DNA of 64,000 bases from Bacteroidota bacterium (GTDB lineage Bacteria > Bacteroidota > Bacteroidia > UKL13-3), in the NCBI GenBank assembly GCA_947460345.1, contig CANHGM010000012.1, positions 26,409 through 90,408 of the forward strand, given 5' to 3'. The first letter of the stretch is position 1; every line of letters begins with the position of its first letter. Made by a program: the position numbers and the translations under genes. A model generated the notes under the pieces. The model searched no databases and was not told where the DNA came from. It saw nothing but the letters and a program-made list of their open reading frames with translations. Positions 10,573-18,950 of this stretch are shown in pieces.

Positions 10573-11149
10573 GGATATAATTTTCTTTTAGTGTTATTCT
10601 TTTCATTAAAATTGCACGAGCTCTAGATAGATTTGATTTGGAAGTTCCCACATTTATTTGAAGCATTTCAGCTATTTCATTGTGGTTGTATCCATCAATA
10701 ACAAATAAATTAAAAACTGTTTTGTATTGCTCTGGTAAATCACTCACCATTTGTAATAATTCTTTTATTTCAAATTTGTTAGTATAATCTTCAAACCCGT
10801 CTCCATATACCTGCTCATGATAATCGCTAATGCCTTCACTCATCAGTTCTCTATGTCTTGTACGGGTATGGTTTATGCATGTAGTAACCATTACTCTTCT
10901 CACCCAACCTTCGAGTGAACCATTACATTTGTATTGATGTAAGTAATCAAATACCCTTATAAATCCATCTTGCAAAAAATCTTCAGCTTCATCTTTACTT
11001 CTAGCATATCTATAACAAACCATCATCATGGTAGATGCATATCTATCATAGATTTCGCGTTGGGCTAGCGGATCTCTGTTCTTACACCTATCAGCTAACT
11101 CCAATTCGCTTAAGCTTTTTAAAGCCTTGCTTTGTCGTTTAAATATCAC
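10556..11149 (-). CDS. ECF-type RNA polymerase sigma factor
   Basis: 197 residues. Region 2 (IYDRYASTMMMVCYRYARSKDEAEDFLQDGF..) is the -10 recognition and core-binding helix set. Region 4 (LPEQYKTVFNLFVIDGYNHNEIAEMLQ...TSKSNLSRAR) is the -35-binding helix-turn-helix. There is no region 1 or 3, as in extracytoplasmic-function sigmas. The stop overlaps the next gene, a putative membrane-spanning anti-sigma factor, so the two are probably translated together. A TATCTTTG -7 box lies at 11182-11175, about 25 nt before the start. It probably controls an envelope-related regulon; which one cannot be told from here. Confidence 0.9.
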   Translation of the reverse strand: MIFKRQSKALKSLSELELADRCKNRDPLAQREIYDRYASTMMMVCYRYARSKDEAEDFLQDGFIRVFDYLHQYKCNGSLEGWVRRVMVTTCINHTRTRHRELMSEGISDYHEQVYGDGFEDYTNKFEIKELLQMVSDLPEQYKTVFNLFVIDGYNHNEIAEMLQINVGTSKSNLSRARAILMKRITLKENYIHGSTK

Positions 11150-11174
11150 TTGCCTTAGATTTCTATCACTAAGA

Positions 11175-11182
11175 CAAAGATA
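11175..11182 (-). promoter_or_regulatory. -7 box for the ECF sigma gene
   Basis: TATCTTTG on the minus strand matches TAnnTTTG and lies 25 nt from the ATG. No convincing -33 TTTG was found upstream. Confidence 0.4.
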
Positions 11183-11269
11183 ATAAATAAAGAGTTGCGT
11201 TACTTATGAAAATTGATTTGGTTGTACTATCTATTAAAGTCATTTGTAATAGATAAAAAATTGTACAAT

Positions 11270-11653
11270 TTACTCAGCTTTTTGATCGTTGTATTTTGAT
11301 GGGCATTTAAGTAATATTTGGCTTGCCTCAAAAGTATTGTTATCTATAGTTTTGCCCACTACTACTATTTTATCACCTCTTTCAAAATCTTGAGGCTTTG
11401 GGTTATGGTATATAACTTTTTTCTCTTGTAAACTATCATCTATTAAATAAAAACTAAAAAAGTTTGGGTCTTTTTCAGGATTATATATCAAACCTTTTTC
11501 TTTATTTAATTTACCTACAATATGGTACTCTTTGCCTGCATCTTCGTCTGCAACCATAAAAACAACATATGAACTCGAACTTCCGTAGCTGCTAATAAAT
11601 ATAGCACATGAAATGGCCAACAAACAAATGATAATGATGCTTTTAGTTTTCAT
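11270..11653 (-). CDS. ccmE: Cytochrome c maturation haem chaperone CcmE, CxxxY type
   Basis: Periplasmic haem chaperone that carries haem to apocytochrome c. 127 residues: an N-terminal membrane anchor (about 5-22), then an OB-fold domain (EYHIVGKL..., FYLIDD..., YHNPKPQDFERGDKIVVVGK). The haem-binding position is C117 in CPSKY, giving the CxxxY form (C117, Y121) in place of the HxxxY of E. coli. CxxxY variants are known from archaea and some deltaproteobacteria. The start overlaps the end of the small ccmD-like gene by 11 bp. CcmA, CcmB, CcmF and CcmH are not in the window. Confidence 0.85.
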   Translation of the reverse strand: MKTKSIIIICLLAISCAIFISSYGSSSSYVVFMVADEDAGKEYHIVGKLNKEKGLIYNPEKDPNFFSFYLIDDSLQEKKVIYHNPKPQDFERGDKIVVVGKTIDNNTFEASQILLKCPSKYNDQKAE

Positions 11654-11840
11654 TCTTTTCTATTTTAGTTATTTTTCTATCAGTTCTAATCATATATATA
11701 AATAATCCTATCAAGATGATCAACAATACTGTTATAACAACTAATATTTTGCCATCTTGTCTAAAACTGTCATCTACTGATTGGGCTTGTGTTTTAGATG
11801 CTATCAATAGTGCTAATAGTAGCAGTTTTAATTTGTTCAT
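11643..11840 (-). CDS. ccmD: CcmD-like small membrane protein
   Basis: 65 residues: a signal-like hydrophobic N-terminus ending TQAQ, a short linker, then a single helix (KILVVITVLLIILIGLFIYM) followed by a basic KITKIEK tail. Small single-helix proteins with a basic tail in this position are CcmD-family parts of the haem export complex with CcmC and CcmE. The gene overlaps ccmC by 47 bp and ccmE by 11 bp, so it is clearly part of the same unit. The sequence alone is too short for firm homology; context carries the call. Confidence 0.7.
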   Translation of the reverse strand: MNKLKLLLLALLIASKTQAQSVDDSFRQDGKILVVITVLLIILIGLFIYMIRTDRKITKIEKNEN

Positions 11841-12543
11841 AATTGTTATGTTTTTTATGAGAAATAAGTTTAATTCTATAGTTTAAGGTTACTATCCACC
11901 AAGCCAATAACGACCATCCTATTACAGCTGGATAAAAAACCATTCGCATATTGCTGTCTAAATCATATTTGTTAAATCCTGGATTGCCTCCATTGCCCGG
12001 ATGTAAGGAGTCATTTATTTTGGGTAAAATTAATATAAGTACAATAAAAATAGGGAAAGAAAAAATGTTATATATAGCTGATACTTTCGCTTTTTTTTGT
12101 GGATCTTCTATTCCATTTCTAAGTATACCATATGCAAAATACATCATTACGGCTATAGCTGCACCATTTAATTTAGGGTCGTTTGGCCAAAATTGTCCCC
12201 ATGTAAACTTTGCCCATACTGCTCCAGTGCTTGCACCTAATATGCCTAACAATATACCTACATTAGCACATTCTGCTGCCATCATATCATCTTCAATTCT
12301 TTGTTTGCTTGTATATTTGATGCTATAAACTAATGAAATGAATAAAACAATAATCATTGCAAACCACATCGGGACATGAAAAAACAAATTTCTAATGGTT
12401 TGTTCTAATACACTGTTATTTGCTAAATCGGGGATGGGAATTAAGAAACCACTTATCACTGTGTAGATAAGTAAAACCATACAAATTATTTTCCACCAAT
12501 ATTTACGCATATATTCTGTTTTTTGCCTGACAAAATTCGGCAA
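11794..12543 (-). CDS. ccmC: Haem exporter subunit CcmC (CcsA/CcmC family)
   Basis: Inner-membrane protein that presents haem to CcmE. Six hydrophobic segments can be seen, with the tryptophan-rich periplasmic motif in the form WAKFTWGQFWPNDPK. Histidines able to ligate haem lie near LFFHVPMWF and in the later DSLHPGNGG loop. The open frame begins at 12543, but MRKYWWKIICMVLL starting at 12510 is the more typical N-terminus and is the likely true start. First gene of a ccmC-ccmD-ccmE unit whose genes all overlap. Confidence 0.88.
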   Translation of the reverse strand: MPNFVRQKTEYMRKYWWKIICMVLLIYTVISGFLIPIPDLANNSVLEQTIRNLFFHVPMWFAMIIVLFISLVYSIKYTSKQRIEDDMMAAECANVGILLGILGASTGAVWAKFTWGQFWPNDPKLNGAAIAVMMYFAYGILRNGIEDPQKKAKVSAIYNIFSFPIFIVLILILPKINDSLHPGNGGNPGFNKYDLDSNMRMVFYPAVIGWSLLAWWIVTLNYRIKLISHKKHNNYEQIKTATISTIDSI

Positions 12544-12670
12544 TATTGAGTAATACTTTTAATTTAATTTTAATTTTTTTCAACCAATTTTTTTTGATTT
12601 TTAATTAGAAATTTCGTTACACTGTTTATAATTCAGCATTTTTGTCGGTTAAACTCAAGCATATATTAAG

Positions 12671-12678
12671 TAAATTTG
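12671..12678 (+). promoter_or_regulatory. -7 box of the alpha/beta hydrolase gene
   Basis: TAAATTTG lies 8 nt before the ATG at 12687. A TTTG at 12641-12644 is 26 nt upstream, longer than usual. It lies inside the longest open frame (from 12642), which argues for the shorter start and a near-leaderless mRNA. Confidence 0.5.
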
Positions 12679-12686
12679 CCTCATCT

Positions 12687-13454
12687 ATGGAATTGCATCA
12701 TAAAATAGTAGGTCATAAACCGCAACATTTATATATTCTACATGGTTTGCTTGGAACAGCTGATAATTGGCATCTATTGTCTCGAAAATATTCTGAATAT
12801 TTTACTGTGATATTGCCTGACTTAAGAAACCATGGACATTCTCCTCATTCTAGAGAATTTTCTTATGACTTAATGGTTGAAGATGTATTAGAACTTGTTC
12901 AAAAAACAGGTTCTAAAAATATATATATATTAGGTCATAGTATGGGGGGTAAAGTAGCAATGCAATTAGCATTAAATTTCCCAAGTCTGGTTTCAAAACT
13001 AATAGTAGCTGATATGCGTCCACAATTGTTTGAACCCAATCACCAACATATATTTGATGCTCTGTTTTCTTTAGATTTATCTGTTCTTCAAACTAGAAAA
13101 GAAGCTGAAGATTTCTTGAAAAATAAAGGTATTCAAACTGAAGGTGAAATTCTGTTTTTACTTAAAAATTTGGGTCGTGATGCTGATGGTAAGTTTATGT
13201 GGAAACCGAATCTTGATTCTCTTTGGGGAAATTATAGTCAAATATTACAACCAGTATACGGTGGTTCTTTTAATCAGCCTACGCTATTTATTAAAGGTGG
13301 TTTAAGCAATTATATTCTTCCAAAATATTATGATGAAATTAATAAACTATTTCCTCTTTGGCAGTTAGATACTATTGAGTCGGCAGGTCATTGGCTTCAT
13401 GCTGATGCACCTGAACAATTTTTTTATAAAACCATGCAATTTTTAAACTCTTAG
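12687..13454 (+). CDS. Alpha/beta hydrolase, YbfF-like esterase
   Basis: 255-residue cytosolic hydrolase. The fold begins at once with LYILHGLLGTADNW (oxyanion loop), then LPDLRNHGHSPHS, the nucleophile elbow GHSMGG (Ser85) and a late SAGHWLHADAPE holding the catalytic His. These match the YbfF branch of acyl-ester hydrolases; the natural substrate is not known. The frame is open from 12642, but the ATG at 12687 is chosen because a -7 promoter box ends 9 nt before it and because the product then starts at the usual family position. It stands apart from the divergent ccm genes. Confidence 0.85.
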   Translation: MELHHKIVGHKPQHLYILHGLLGTADNWHLLSRKYSEYFTVILPDLRNHGHSPHSREFSYDLMVEDVLELVQKTGSKNIYILGHSMGGKVAMQLALNFPSLVSKLIVADMRPQLFEPNHQHIFDALFSLDLSVLQTRKEAEDFLKNKGIQTEGEILFLLKNLGRDADGKFMWKPNLDSLWGNYSQILQPVYGGSFNQPTLFIKGGLSNYILPKYYDEINKLFPLWQLDTIESAGHWLHADAPEQFFYKTMQFLNS

Positions 13455-13487
13455 GACTGATTTTTGTAAAATTAAAATAAACGCTAC

Positions 13488-15392
13488 ATGAAATTACAAC
13501 ATTATATATACATTATTTTATTGGCTTTGTCTGTTAGTTGTGTTACTGCCCAACCTCAGCCAAATACAAGTAGTTCTAGTAAAAAGGCTAAAGTATTGTT
13601 TGAAGATGCAGTGAAACTTTTTTCATATCATGAATATGCCGAAGCTTTAAAACTTACTGAGCAAGCTATTGATAAAGACAATAAGTATATTGATGCTTGG
13701 GATTTGAAAAGTGATATTTTGTTTCATATGGACAAAGGCGAAGAAGCATATATAGCAGCGGAACAATGTGTAAAGCTCAATCCTGATTATTCAAAAGGCT
13801 ATTTCGTTATTGCTGAACTCGCTTTGAAATTAGGTAAGTACAAAGAAGCAGTTGATAACTCAACTAAGTACTTAAATTATAAAGACATTCCAGATGCTCG
13901 AAAAAGATACGCTATGGATATGAAATATAAAGCTGAGTTTAGCTTGAATCAAATGAACCATCCTGTGTCTTTTATCCCAATTAATCTTGGACCCAATATC
14001 AATACCAAAGAAAAAGATTACGCTCCCAGCATCACAGTTGATAATAAACTGATGATTTTCTCTCGTTCTATTGGCAAACAAGAAGATTTTTATATAAGCA
14101 AAAAGAAAGGAATGAATTGGGAACCTGCAACTCACCCTAGTTATCCTTTAAATACTCCTGAAAATGAGAGTTTCCCTAGCTTTACAGCCGATGGTAAATA
14201 TGTGTTTTTTGCCCGTTTTGTTCCTCAAGAACCTGGTAATTGTGATATATGGTTTTCTCAATTTAATGGCATCTCTTGGGATGAACCACGCAACTTAGGA
14301 ATGCCTATAAACACAAGAGGGTGGGAGAGTCAACCTTGTATATCTGCTGATGGCAGCACCTTGTATTTTTTAAGTGTAAGAAAAGATGGTATGGGTAATT
14401 CTGATATATATAAAAGTATCTATAAAAGCGGCAAATGGTCTGAACCTATTAATTTAGGTCCAAATATCAATTCTACTGGTAATGAAGAAGCTCCATTTAT
14501 TCATCCCGATGGCAAAACTTTTTATTTTAGCAGCGATGGCAGGTTAGGTATGGGTAATTTCGATTTATATACAAGCACAATTGCTGAAGATGGAAAATTC
14601 TCTGAAGCTGAAAACTTAGGCTACCCTATTAATACCGTTGAAGACGAAAGATGGCTTACTGTTTCAAGTAATGCTGCTGATGCTTATTTCGTTTCTTCTG
14701 GTTTAAAAGGCTATGGCGATTGGGATATATATACTTTTAAACTCCCTGAAAGCAAAAGACCTCAGCCTGTTACTTTTGTAAAAGGTATTGTGTTTGACGC
14801 CGTTTCAAAAAAACCAATTAGAGCTAGAATTGAAGTAACCAATTTATCAAATGGAAAAGTTGATTACGTTACAGTAAGTAATAAAGAAAGCGGTGAAATG
14901 ATGGCTTGCCTTGTTTCTGGGGGCTCATATGCCTTTAATATTTCTTCTGAAGGGTATGCTATGGCTTCTGAAAATTATACATTCAATTTGTTAGCAGGTA
15001 TAGATTCTCCCATTATAAAAGATTTCTATCTTCAACCTTTAACCAAAGGTGGCACTTTTGTTCTTAAAAATATATTTTTCCCTACAGCTAAGTTCGATTT
15101 GCAAAAAGAATCTTTTATAGAGTTAGATAAGCTAGTTGATATACTTGTTAAAAATCCAAAACTGACCATTGAAGTAGGTGGACATACAGATAATGTTGGT
15201 GCTCGCCAAAACAATTTAACTCTATCTGACAATAGGTCTAAAGCAGTATATGATTATTTAGTAAAAAAAGGAATTGCAGCTAGCCGATTATCTTCAAAAG
15301 GATATGCAGATTTAAAACCAATAGCCGACAATAATACTGAAGCAGGTAGAAAAGAAAATCGTAGAACTGAATTTACCATCACAGGTAATTAA
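13488..15392 (+). CDS. porE: PorE-like T9SS protein: TPR, PD40 beta-propeller, carboxypeptidase-regulatory-like domain, OmpA domain
   Basis: 634 residues exported by a signal peptide (LLALSVSCVTAQ, possibly lipidated). Order: TPR repeats (about 30-135, AVKLFSYHEYAEALK, AYIAAEQCVKLNPDY); five or six PD40/WD40-like blades (about 165-420, each with SADGSTLYFLSVRKDG-like text); a CarboxypepD-regulatory-like domain from about 428; and an OmpA-like domain from about 515 with the peptidoglycan-binding motif GHTDNVGARQNN...LSDNRSKAV. This order is that of PorE, the periplasmic T9SS part thought to tie the machine to peptidoglycan. The VWA-protein gene follows within 16 bp and rdgB follows that, so an operon is likely. 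Confidence 0.8.
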   Translation: MKLQHYIYIILLALSVSCVTAQPQPNTSSSSKKAKVLFEDAVKLFSYHEYAEALKLTEQAIDKDNKYIDAWDLKSDILFHMDKGEEAYIAAEQCVKLNPDYSKGYFVIAELALKLGKYKEAVDNSTKYLNYKDIPDARKRYAMDMKYKAEFSLNQMNHPVSFIPINLGPNINTKEKDYAPSITVDNKLMIFSRSIGKQEDFYISKKKGMNWEPATHPSYPLNTPENESFPSFTADGKYVFFARFVPQEPGNCDIWFSQFNGISWDEPRNLGMPINTRGWESQPCISADGSTLYFLSVRKDGMGNSDIYKSIYKSGKWSEPINLGPNINSTGNEEAPFIHPDGKTFYFSSDGRLGMGNFDLYTSTIAEDGKFSEAENLGYPINTVEDERWLTVSSNAADAYFVSSGLKGYGDWDIYTFKLPESKRPQPVTFVKGIVFDAVSKKPIRARIEVTNLSNGKVDYVTVSNKESGEMMACLVSGGSYAFNISSEGYAMASENYTFNLLAGIDSPIIKDFYLQPLTKGGTFVLKNIFFPTAKFDLQKESFIELDKLVDILVKNPKLTIEVGGHTDNVGARQNNLTLSDNRSKAVYDYLVKKGIAASRLSSKGYADLKPIADNNTEAGRKENRRTEFTITGN

Positions 15393-15407
15393 TTATATAT
15401 ATATATA

Positions 15408-16847
15408 TTGAAAAAATTAAGTTTATTTGTTTTCGTTTCTATTTTTTATATCAATGTTCAGGCTCAACTGGTTTTCCAAAACATAGAACATGACTATGGT
15501 AAAGTAGATAAAGCAAAATCTTTGTTGAGCGAGTTTGTGGTGACTAACACAGGAACGGAAGATGCAGTAATTTTAAGAATTGATGCAGGTGGTAATTTAG
15601 CTTTTAAGCTCGATCAAATTATTATAAAACCTGGAAAAAGCGATACGTTGAGGCTGTTTTTAAAACCAACTAAATCAGGTAAGTTTAATGAAGAAATTTC
15701 GGTGTTTCTAAGCTCTCAAGACAAACCTGTTGTGTTAAAAGTTAAAGGTGAATTAAAAGAATTGGATAAAGACCCCATGGGAACTTGTTTCTCATTTAGA
15801 GAAAGTCACCCTGATGTATATAAAGCTCTTGCAATAACCGATCAATCTATTTTTATAGTTGATAAATTAAATGATAAACCCATAGATGGTGCTTTTGTGC
15901 AATTATTTAATGCCAATAATCAATCTTATTTTCAATATACTAAAAATGAGGGTGTTGTTAAACTTACCGTGCAACCCAATATATACGATATACAAGTAAG
16001 AGCCGATTTTTATAAGTCAAATAAATCAGAACAATATCTAGCAAAAGATGGAAAAATTACCATTAAATTAGAACGAATGGATGATTTTGTTGAAAAAGAT
16101 ACAACTATCAAAATTGCCGTGATTTTACCTGTTCAAGTGATAACTAAAGATACAATTATTCCTGAAATTAAAGTAGTTGTGGTTGATACTGTTAGTAAAG
16201 GAATAATTCCAAAAGTTGAAGTTGTAGTAGACACTTTTATTCCACCACCGCCTCCAAAACCTGAAATAGTAAATGGTGAGTTAAACCCAGAAGTATATGT
16301 TCCTAGTAATATAGTTTTCTTGATTGACTTGTCTTCATCTATGAATGAGCCTGCCAAACTACCTCTTCTTAAAAAATCAATGAAGACTTTAATAGGTACC
16401 ATGAGGTCTATTGACAAAATAACTGTGGTTGTATATGCTGAGTCGTCAAGAGTTTTATTGCCAACCACTGAAGTAATTTATAAAGATTCTATATATAAAA
16501 TGATAGACGGACTAAAAGCTTCAGGACTTACTGCAGCCAATAAAGCATTAAGAACTGCTTATGAAATTAATAGTAAATCTTTTATTTCTGGTGGTAACAA
16601 TCAAATAATTTTAGCTACCGACGGTATGTTTAATTTAAGCAAAGCTGATGAAGATATGATGTTAAATTATGCCAAATCTTTAAATAAAATAATATTGAGT
16701 GTGGTGGCATTTGGCAACTCTGTGAATGCTAAATCTAAATTATCATCAATGGCACAAAATGGCAAAGGCGACTATTTAGATATTGCCAATGAAACTGAAG
16801 CACAAGAAGCATTGTTGAATGAAATTAAAAGTAAATCTAAAAGATAA
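15408..16847 (+). CDS. Exported DUF1573 / von Willebrand A domain protein
   Basis: 479 residues. A signal peptide (ends NVQAQ) is followed by an Ig-like DUF1573 domain (FQNIEHDYGKVDK..., about 20-115), a carboxypeptidase-regulatory-like segment (VDKLNDKPIDGAFVQL), a Val/Pro-rich linker (about 215-290) and a VWA domain from about 303. The VWA domain has the metal-ion site DLSSSMN (DxSxS) and ATDGMF. It lies 16 bp after the porE-like gene, so a structural role at the envelope with that protein is inferred; no family name is known to me. The start is a TTG at 15408. No in-frame ATG occurs between the upstream stop and the signal peptide, only an alternating AT run. Confidence 0.8.
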   Translation: MKKLSLFVFVSIFYINVQAQLVFQNIEHDYGKVDKAKSLLSEFVVTNTGTEDAVILRIDAGGNLAFKLDQIIIKPGKSDTLRLFLKPTKSGKFNEEISVFLSSQDKPVVLKVKGELKELDKDPMGTCFSFRESHPDVYKALAITDQSIFIVDKLNDKPIDGAFVQLFNANNQSYFQYTKNEGVVKLTVQPNIYDIQVRADFYKSNKSEQYLAKDGKITIKLERMDDFVEKDTTIKIAVILPVQVITKDTIIPEIKVVVVDTVSKGIIPKVEVVVDTFIPPPPPKPEIVNGELNPEVYVPSNIVFLIDLSSSMNEPAKLPLLKKSMKTLIGTMRSIDKITVVVYAESSRVLLPTTEVIYKDSIYKMIDGLKASGLTAANKALRTAYEINSKSFISGGNNQIILATDGMFNLSKADEDMMLNYAKSLNKIILSVVAFGNSVNAKSKLSSMAQNGKGDYLDIANETEAQEALLNEIKSKSKR

Positions 16848-16858
16848 TATATATATAT

Positions 16859-17440
16859 ATGCAAGAATTAGTATTTGCTTCATTCAATAAGCATAAGGTT
16901 GATGAAATACAATTGCTTTTAGGTAATTCCTATAAAGTATCAGTTCCCTCTGATTATGGAATACATTCTGATATACCTGAAACTGGAGATACATTATCAG
17001 AAAACGCAAAGATAAAAGGAAAGTATATACATCAATTGCTTGCTCTAAATTGTTTTTCAGATGATAGTGGGTTAGAAATTGAAGCATTAGATGGAAAGCC
17101 AGGTGTGCATTCAGCCAGATATGCAGGTGACGAAAAAGACTCTGAGAAAAACATAGATAAAGTATTGTATGAATTATCTAATTTAAGTAACAGAAATGCT
17201 AGTTTTAAAACAGTTATTTGCTTGATATATAATAACCAAACATACGAATTTGTGGGTGTAATTAAAGGAGAGATATTAAAAGAAAGAAGGGGGAGTAATG
17301 GTTTTGGATATGATGCAATTTTTAAACCTTTTGGTTATGAGTTATCTTTTGCCCAAATGTCTTCTGACCAAAAAGCAAGTATTAGTCATAGAGCCAAAGC
17401 AATAGAGCAACTAATTACTTTTTTGAAAACGGTTCAATAG
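16859..17440 (+). CDS. rdgB: XTP/dITP diphosphatase (RdgB/HAM1)
   Basis: House-cleaning enzyme that hydrolyses non-canonical purine triphosphates (XTP, dITP, ITP) to the monophosphates. 193 residues. Seen: FASFNKHKVDEI at the N-terminus, the conserved DDSGLEIEALDGKPGVHSARYAG, GSNGFGYDAIF, and the final SSDQKASISHRAKAI; together these cover all the family's substrate-binding loops. It starts 11 bp after the VWA gene inside an alternating TA run and lacks a Shine-Dalgarno sequence. Confidence 0.95.
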   Translation: MQELVFASFNKHKVDEIQLLLGNSYKVSVPSDYGIHSDIPETGDTLSENAKIKGKYIHQLLALNCFSDDSGLEIEALDGKPGVHSARYAGDEKDSEKNIDKVLYELSNLSNRNASFKTVICLIYNNQTYEFVGVIKGEILKERRGSNGFGYDAIFKPFGYELSFAQMSSDQKASISHRAKAIEQLITFLKTVQ

Positions 17441-17780
17441 AATTTCATTAAATCTTGTATAGTTTCTAGAGCAAGTCACCTTCAACTGAAGATGTCTCCC
17501 TGAATTTATTTCGTGGCCTCTCTCTATATATCAAATTAACAATTCAACTAAATTAAAGATACTGAAACAAGTTTGTAAGCCGCATAGGAAGGTGTTTATA
17601 TGTTCCGACAATACATTACTTTGAAATTGTTTCTGGGTCTTTCTGTATATTGTTATATTTTAATTGTTCAGATAATGAAACAGTTCAGCAAGACGCATTA
17701 GAGGGGAGGTGTATTTGCCGATAATATTTCACCCTGAATTTGTTTCAAGGTCTCAAAACATAACAAACATTCATTTAAAC
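17441..17780. repeat. Cluster of diverged REP-like intergenic repeats
   Basis: No gene seen. Two clear copies of an about 85-bp element lie at 17558-17643 and 17671-17754. Both start GATAnTGAAACA, share a GCATnnGArGGrAGGTGT-like core and end TTGTTTCnnGGTCT. A partial third copy (17470-17520) keeps the right half, CCCTGAATTTATTTC...GGCCTC. The ends are roughly inverted copies of each other, so each unit can fold. The copies differ by about a third and look old. Confidence 0.6.
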
Positions 17781-17811
17781 AAAAAAGCCAATCAAATTGA
17801 TTGGCTTTTTG
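17781..17811. terminator. Bidirectional terminator
   Basis: AAAAAGCCAATCAA and TTGATTGGCTTTTT form an almost perfect palindrome with A and T tracts on both sides. It ends the minus-strand coiled-coil gene (stop at 17830) and may also close the rdgB transcript. Confidence 0.85.
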
Positions 17812-17829
17812 TTTAGGTTTTTTTATAGA

Positions 17830-18771
17830 CTATTTCAATGAGAAATTGGTTTTACCTATCATCATACCACCTTCGTATAATTCAACTGTGTAGTTACCTT
17901 TAGTGTATGCTGTACTTCCTTTCTTGAAATTGAATTTAACATTTGTGTCTTTATTGTCGTATTGTATTTCTTTTTTATCTGTATATGGTAAATTGTCTCC
18001 ATCAAAAGTAAATGTTTCGTTAGCATTTGATGTAATTACTGATCTGTCTGGTCCTAATACACGCATATATAAAGTTTTTGCACCAGCCTCTGAAGCTAAG
18101 TTTTGTTGTATTTTAAAAGCTATTTGTACCTTAGTAACTTTGCTTGCTTTGGTAACAGGTTTTTCTTTACCACTGCTGCTTACTTTTAAAGGGATAGCTA
18201 CTATATTATCTGCTTTTAAAGCTTGACTTTCTTTTAATCTTTTGTCAACAATACCTTTATCCTTTTTAGCTTTATCTGTTTCTTTTTTGCCGTTTTCTAA
18301 ACTATCTTTTAGTTGTTGATTTCTAGATGACAGCAATTCTATTTCACGTTTCTTAGCGTCTAATTCAGCCTGTTTAGAGTCTTTTTCTTGTTTAAGTGCA
18401 GCCAATTGCTTTTTTAATGAACTTTGTACATTAGGATCCAATCCACCACTACCTAGAGCCTGCTTCATTCTGTTAAGCGTTGCAGTCATTTTAGCTAATT
18501 CTTGCTCTTTAGCTGTAGTTGATTCGCCCATATCAGAAAGTTGCTTTTTAAGCATATCAATTTCTTGTTGCATAGTTACAATCTCACTTTCTAAAGAGTC
18601 TTTTGTAACATTTAATGTTTTTATTGATTTCTCATTTTTAGCGATAGTTTCATCTTTATCAAAAAGATTGTAAAGTAGAAAAATATCTGCAACTACTAAA
18701 AAAATAAGTGCAACAATTACAATTATTTTACCTGCACCTGAGCGTCTTTCTTGTGTTGAATCAATTTCCAT
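17830..18771 (-). CDS. Membrane-anchored coiled-coil protein, unknown function
   Basis: 313 residues. A short cytosolic N-terminus (ERRSGAGK) leads into one membrane helix (IIVIVALIFLVVADIFLLYNLF, about 15-36). A long coiled coil follows (about 45-190, rich in K, E, Q and L heptads), then a beta-rich C-terminal domain of about 110 residues (VTKVQIAFKIQQN..., TLYMRVLGPDRSVI..., YTVELYEGGMMIGKTNFSLK). The type is common in Bacteroidota as a conserved hypothetical, and I know no function for it. The C-terminal domain would lie in the periplasm. A TACCTTCG box (18827-18820) about 50 nt upstream is a possible -7 element. Confidence 0.75.
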   Translation of the reverse strand: MEIDSTQERRSGAGKIIVIVALIFLVVADIFLLYNLFDKDETIAKNEKSIKTLNVTKDSLESEIVTMQQEIDMLKKQLSDMGESTTAKEQELAKMTATLNRMKQALGSGGLDPNVQSSLKKQLAALKQEKDSKQAELDAKKREIELLSSRNQQLKDSLENGKKETDKAKKDKGIVDKRLKESQALKADNIVAIPLKVSSSGKEKPVTKASKVTKVQIAFKIQQNLASEAGAKTLYMRVLGPDRSVITSNANETFTFDGDNLPYTDKKEIQYDNKDTNVKFNFKKGSTAYTKGNYTVELYEGGMMIGKTNFSLK

Positions 18772-18950
18772 AATGTTTATATATTTGGATTAATGTTTTA
18801 TTATTAATTTGCGACGAAGCGAAGGTACTAGCTATTTGTTTTTTATACAAAGATTTTATTGTTAACATTTTTTTTAAAATTGGCTAGATCTGTCTGATAT
18901 TTTGTACAAAATTTACCTAGTATAATTAAAGTCTTTTAAATAAATACGTT

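Noticed and set aside
17441..17780. A small protein or ncRNA gene in the repeat cluster
   Set aside because: No open frame with coding character and no recognisable RNA fold; repeat structure explains the region.
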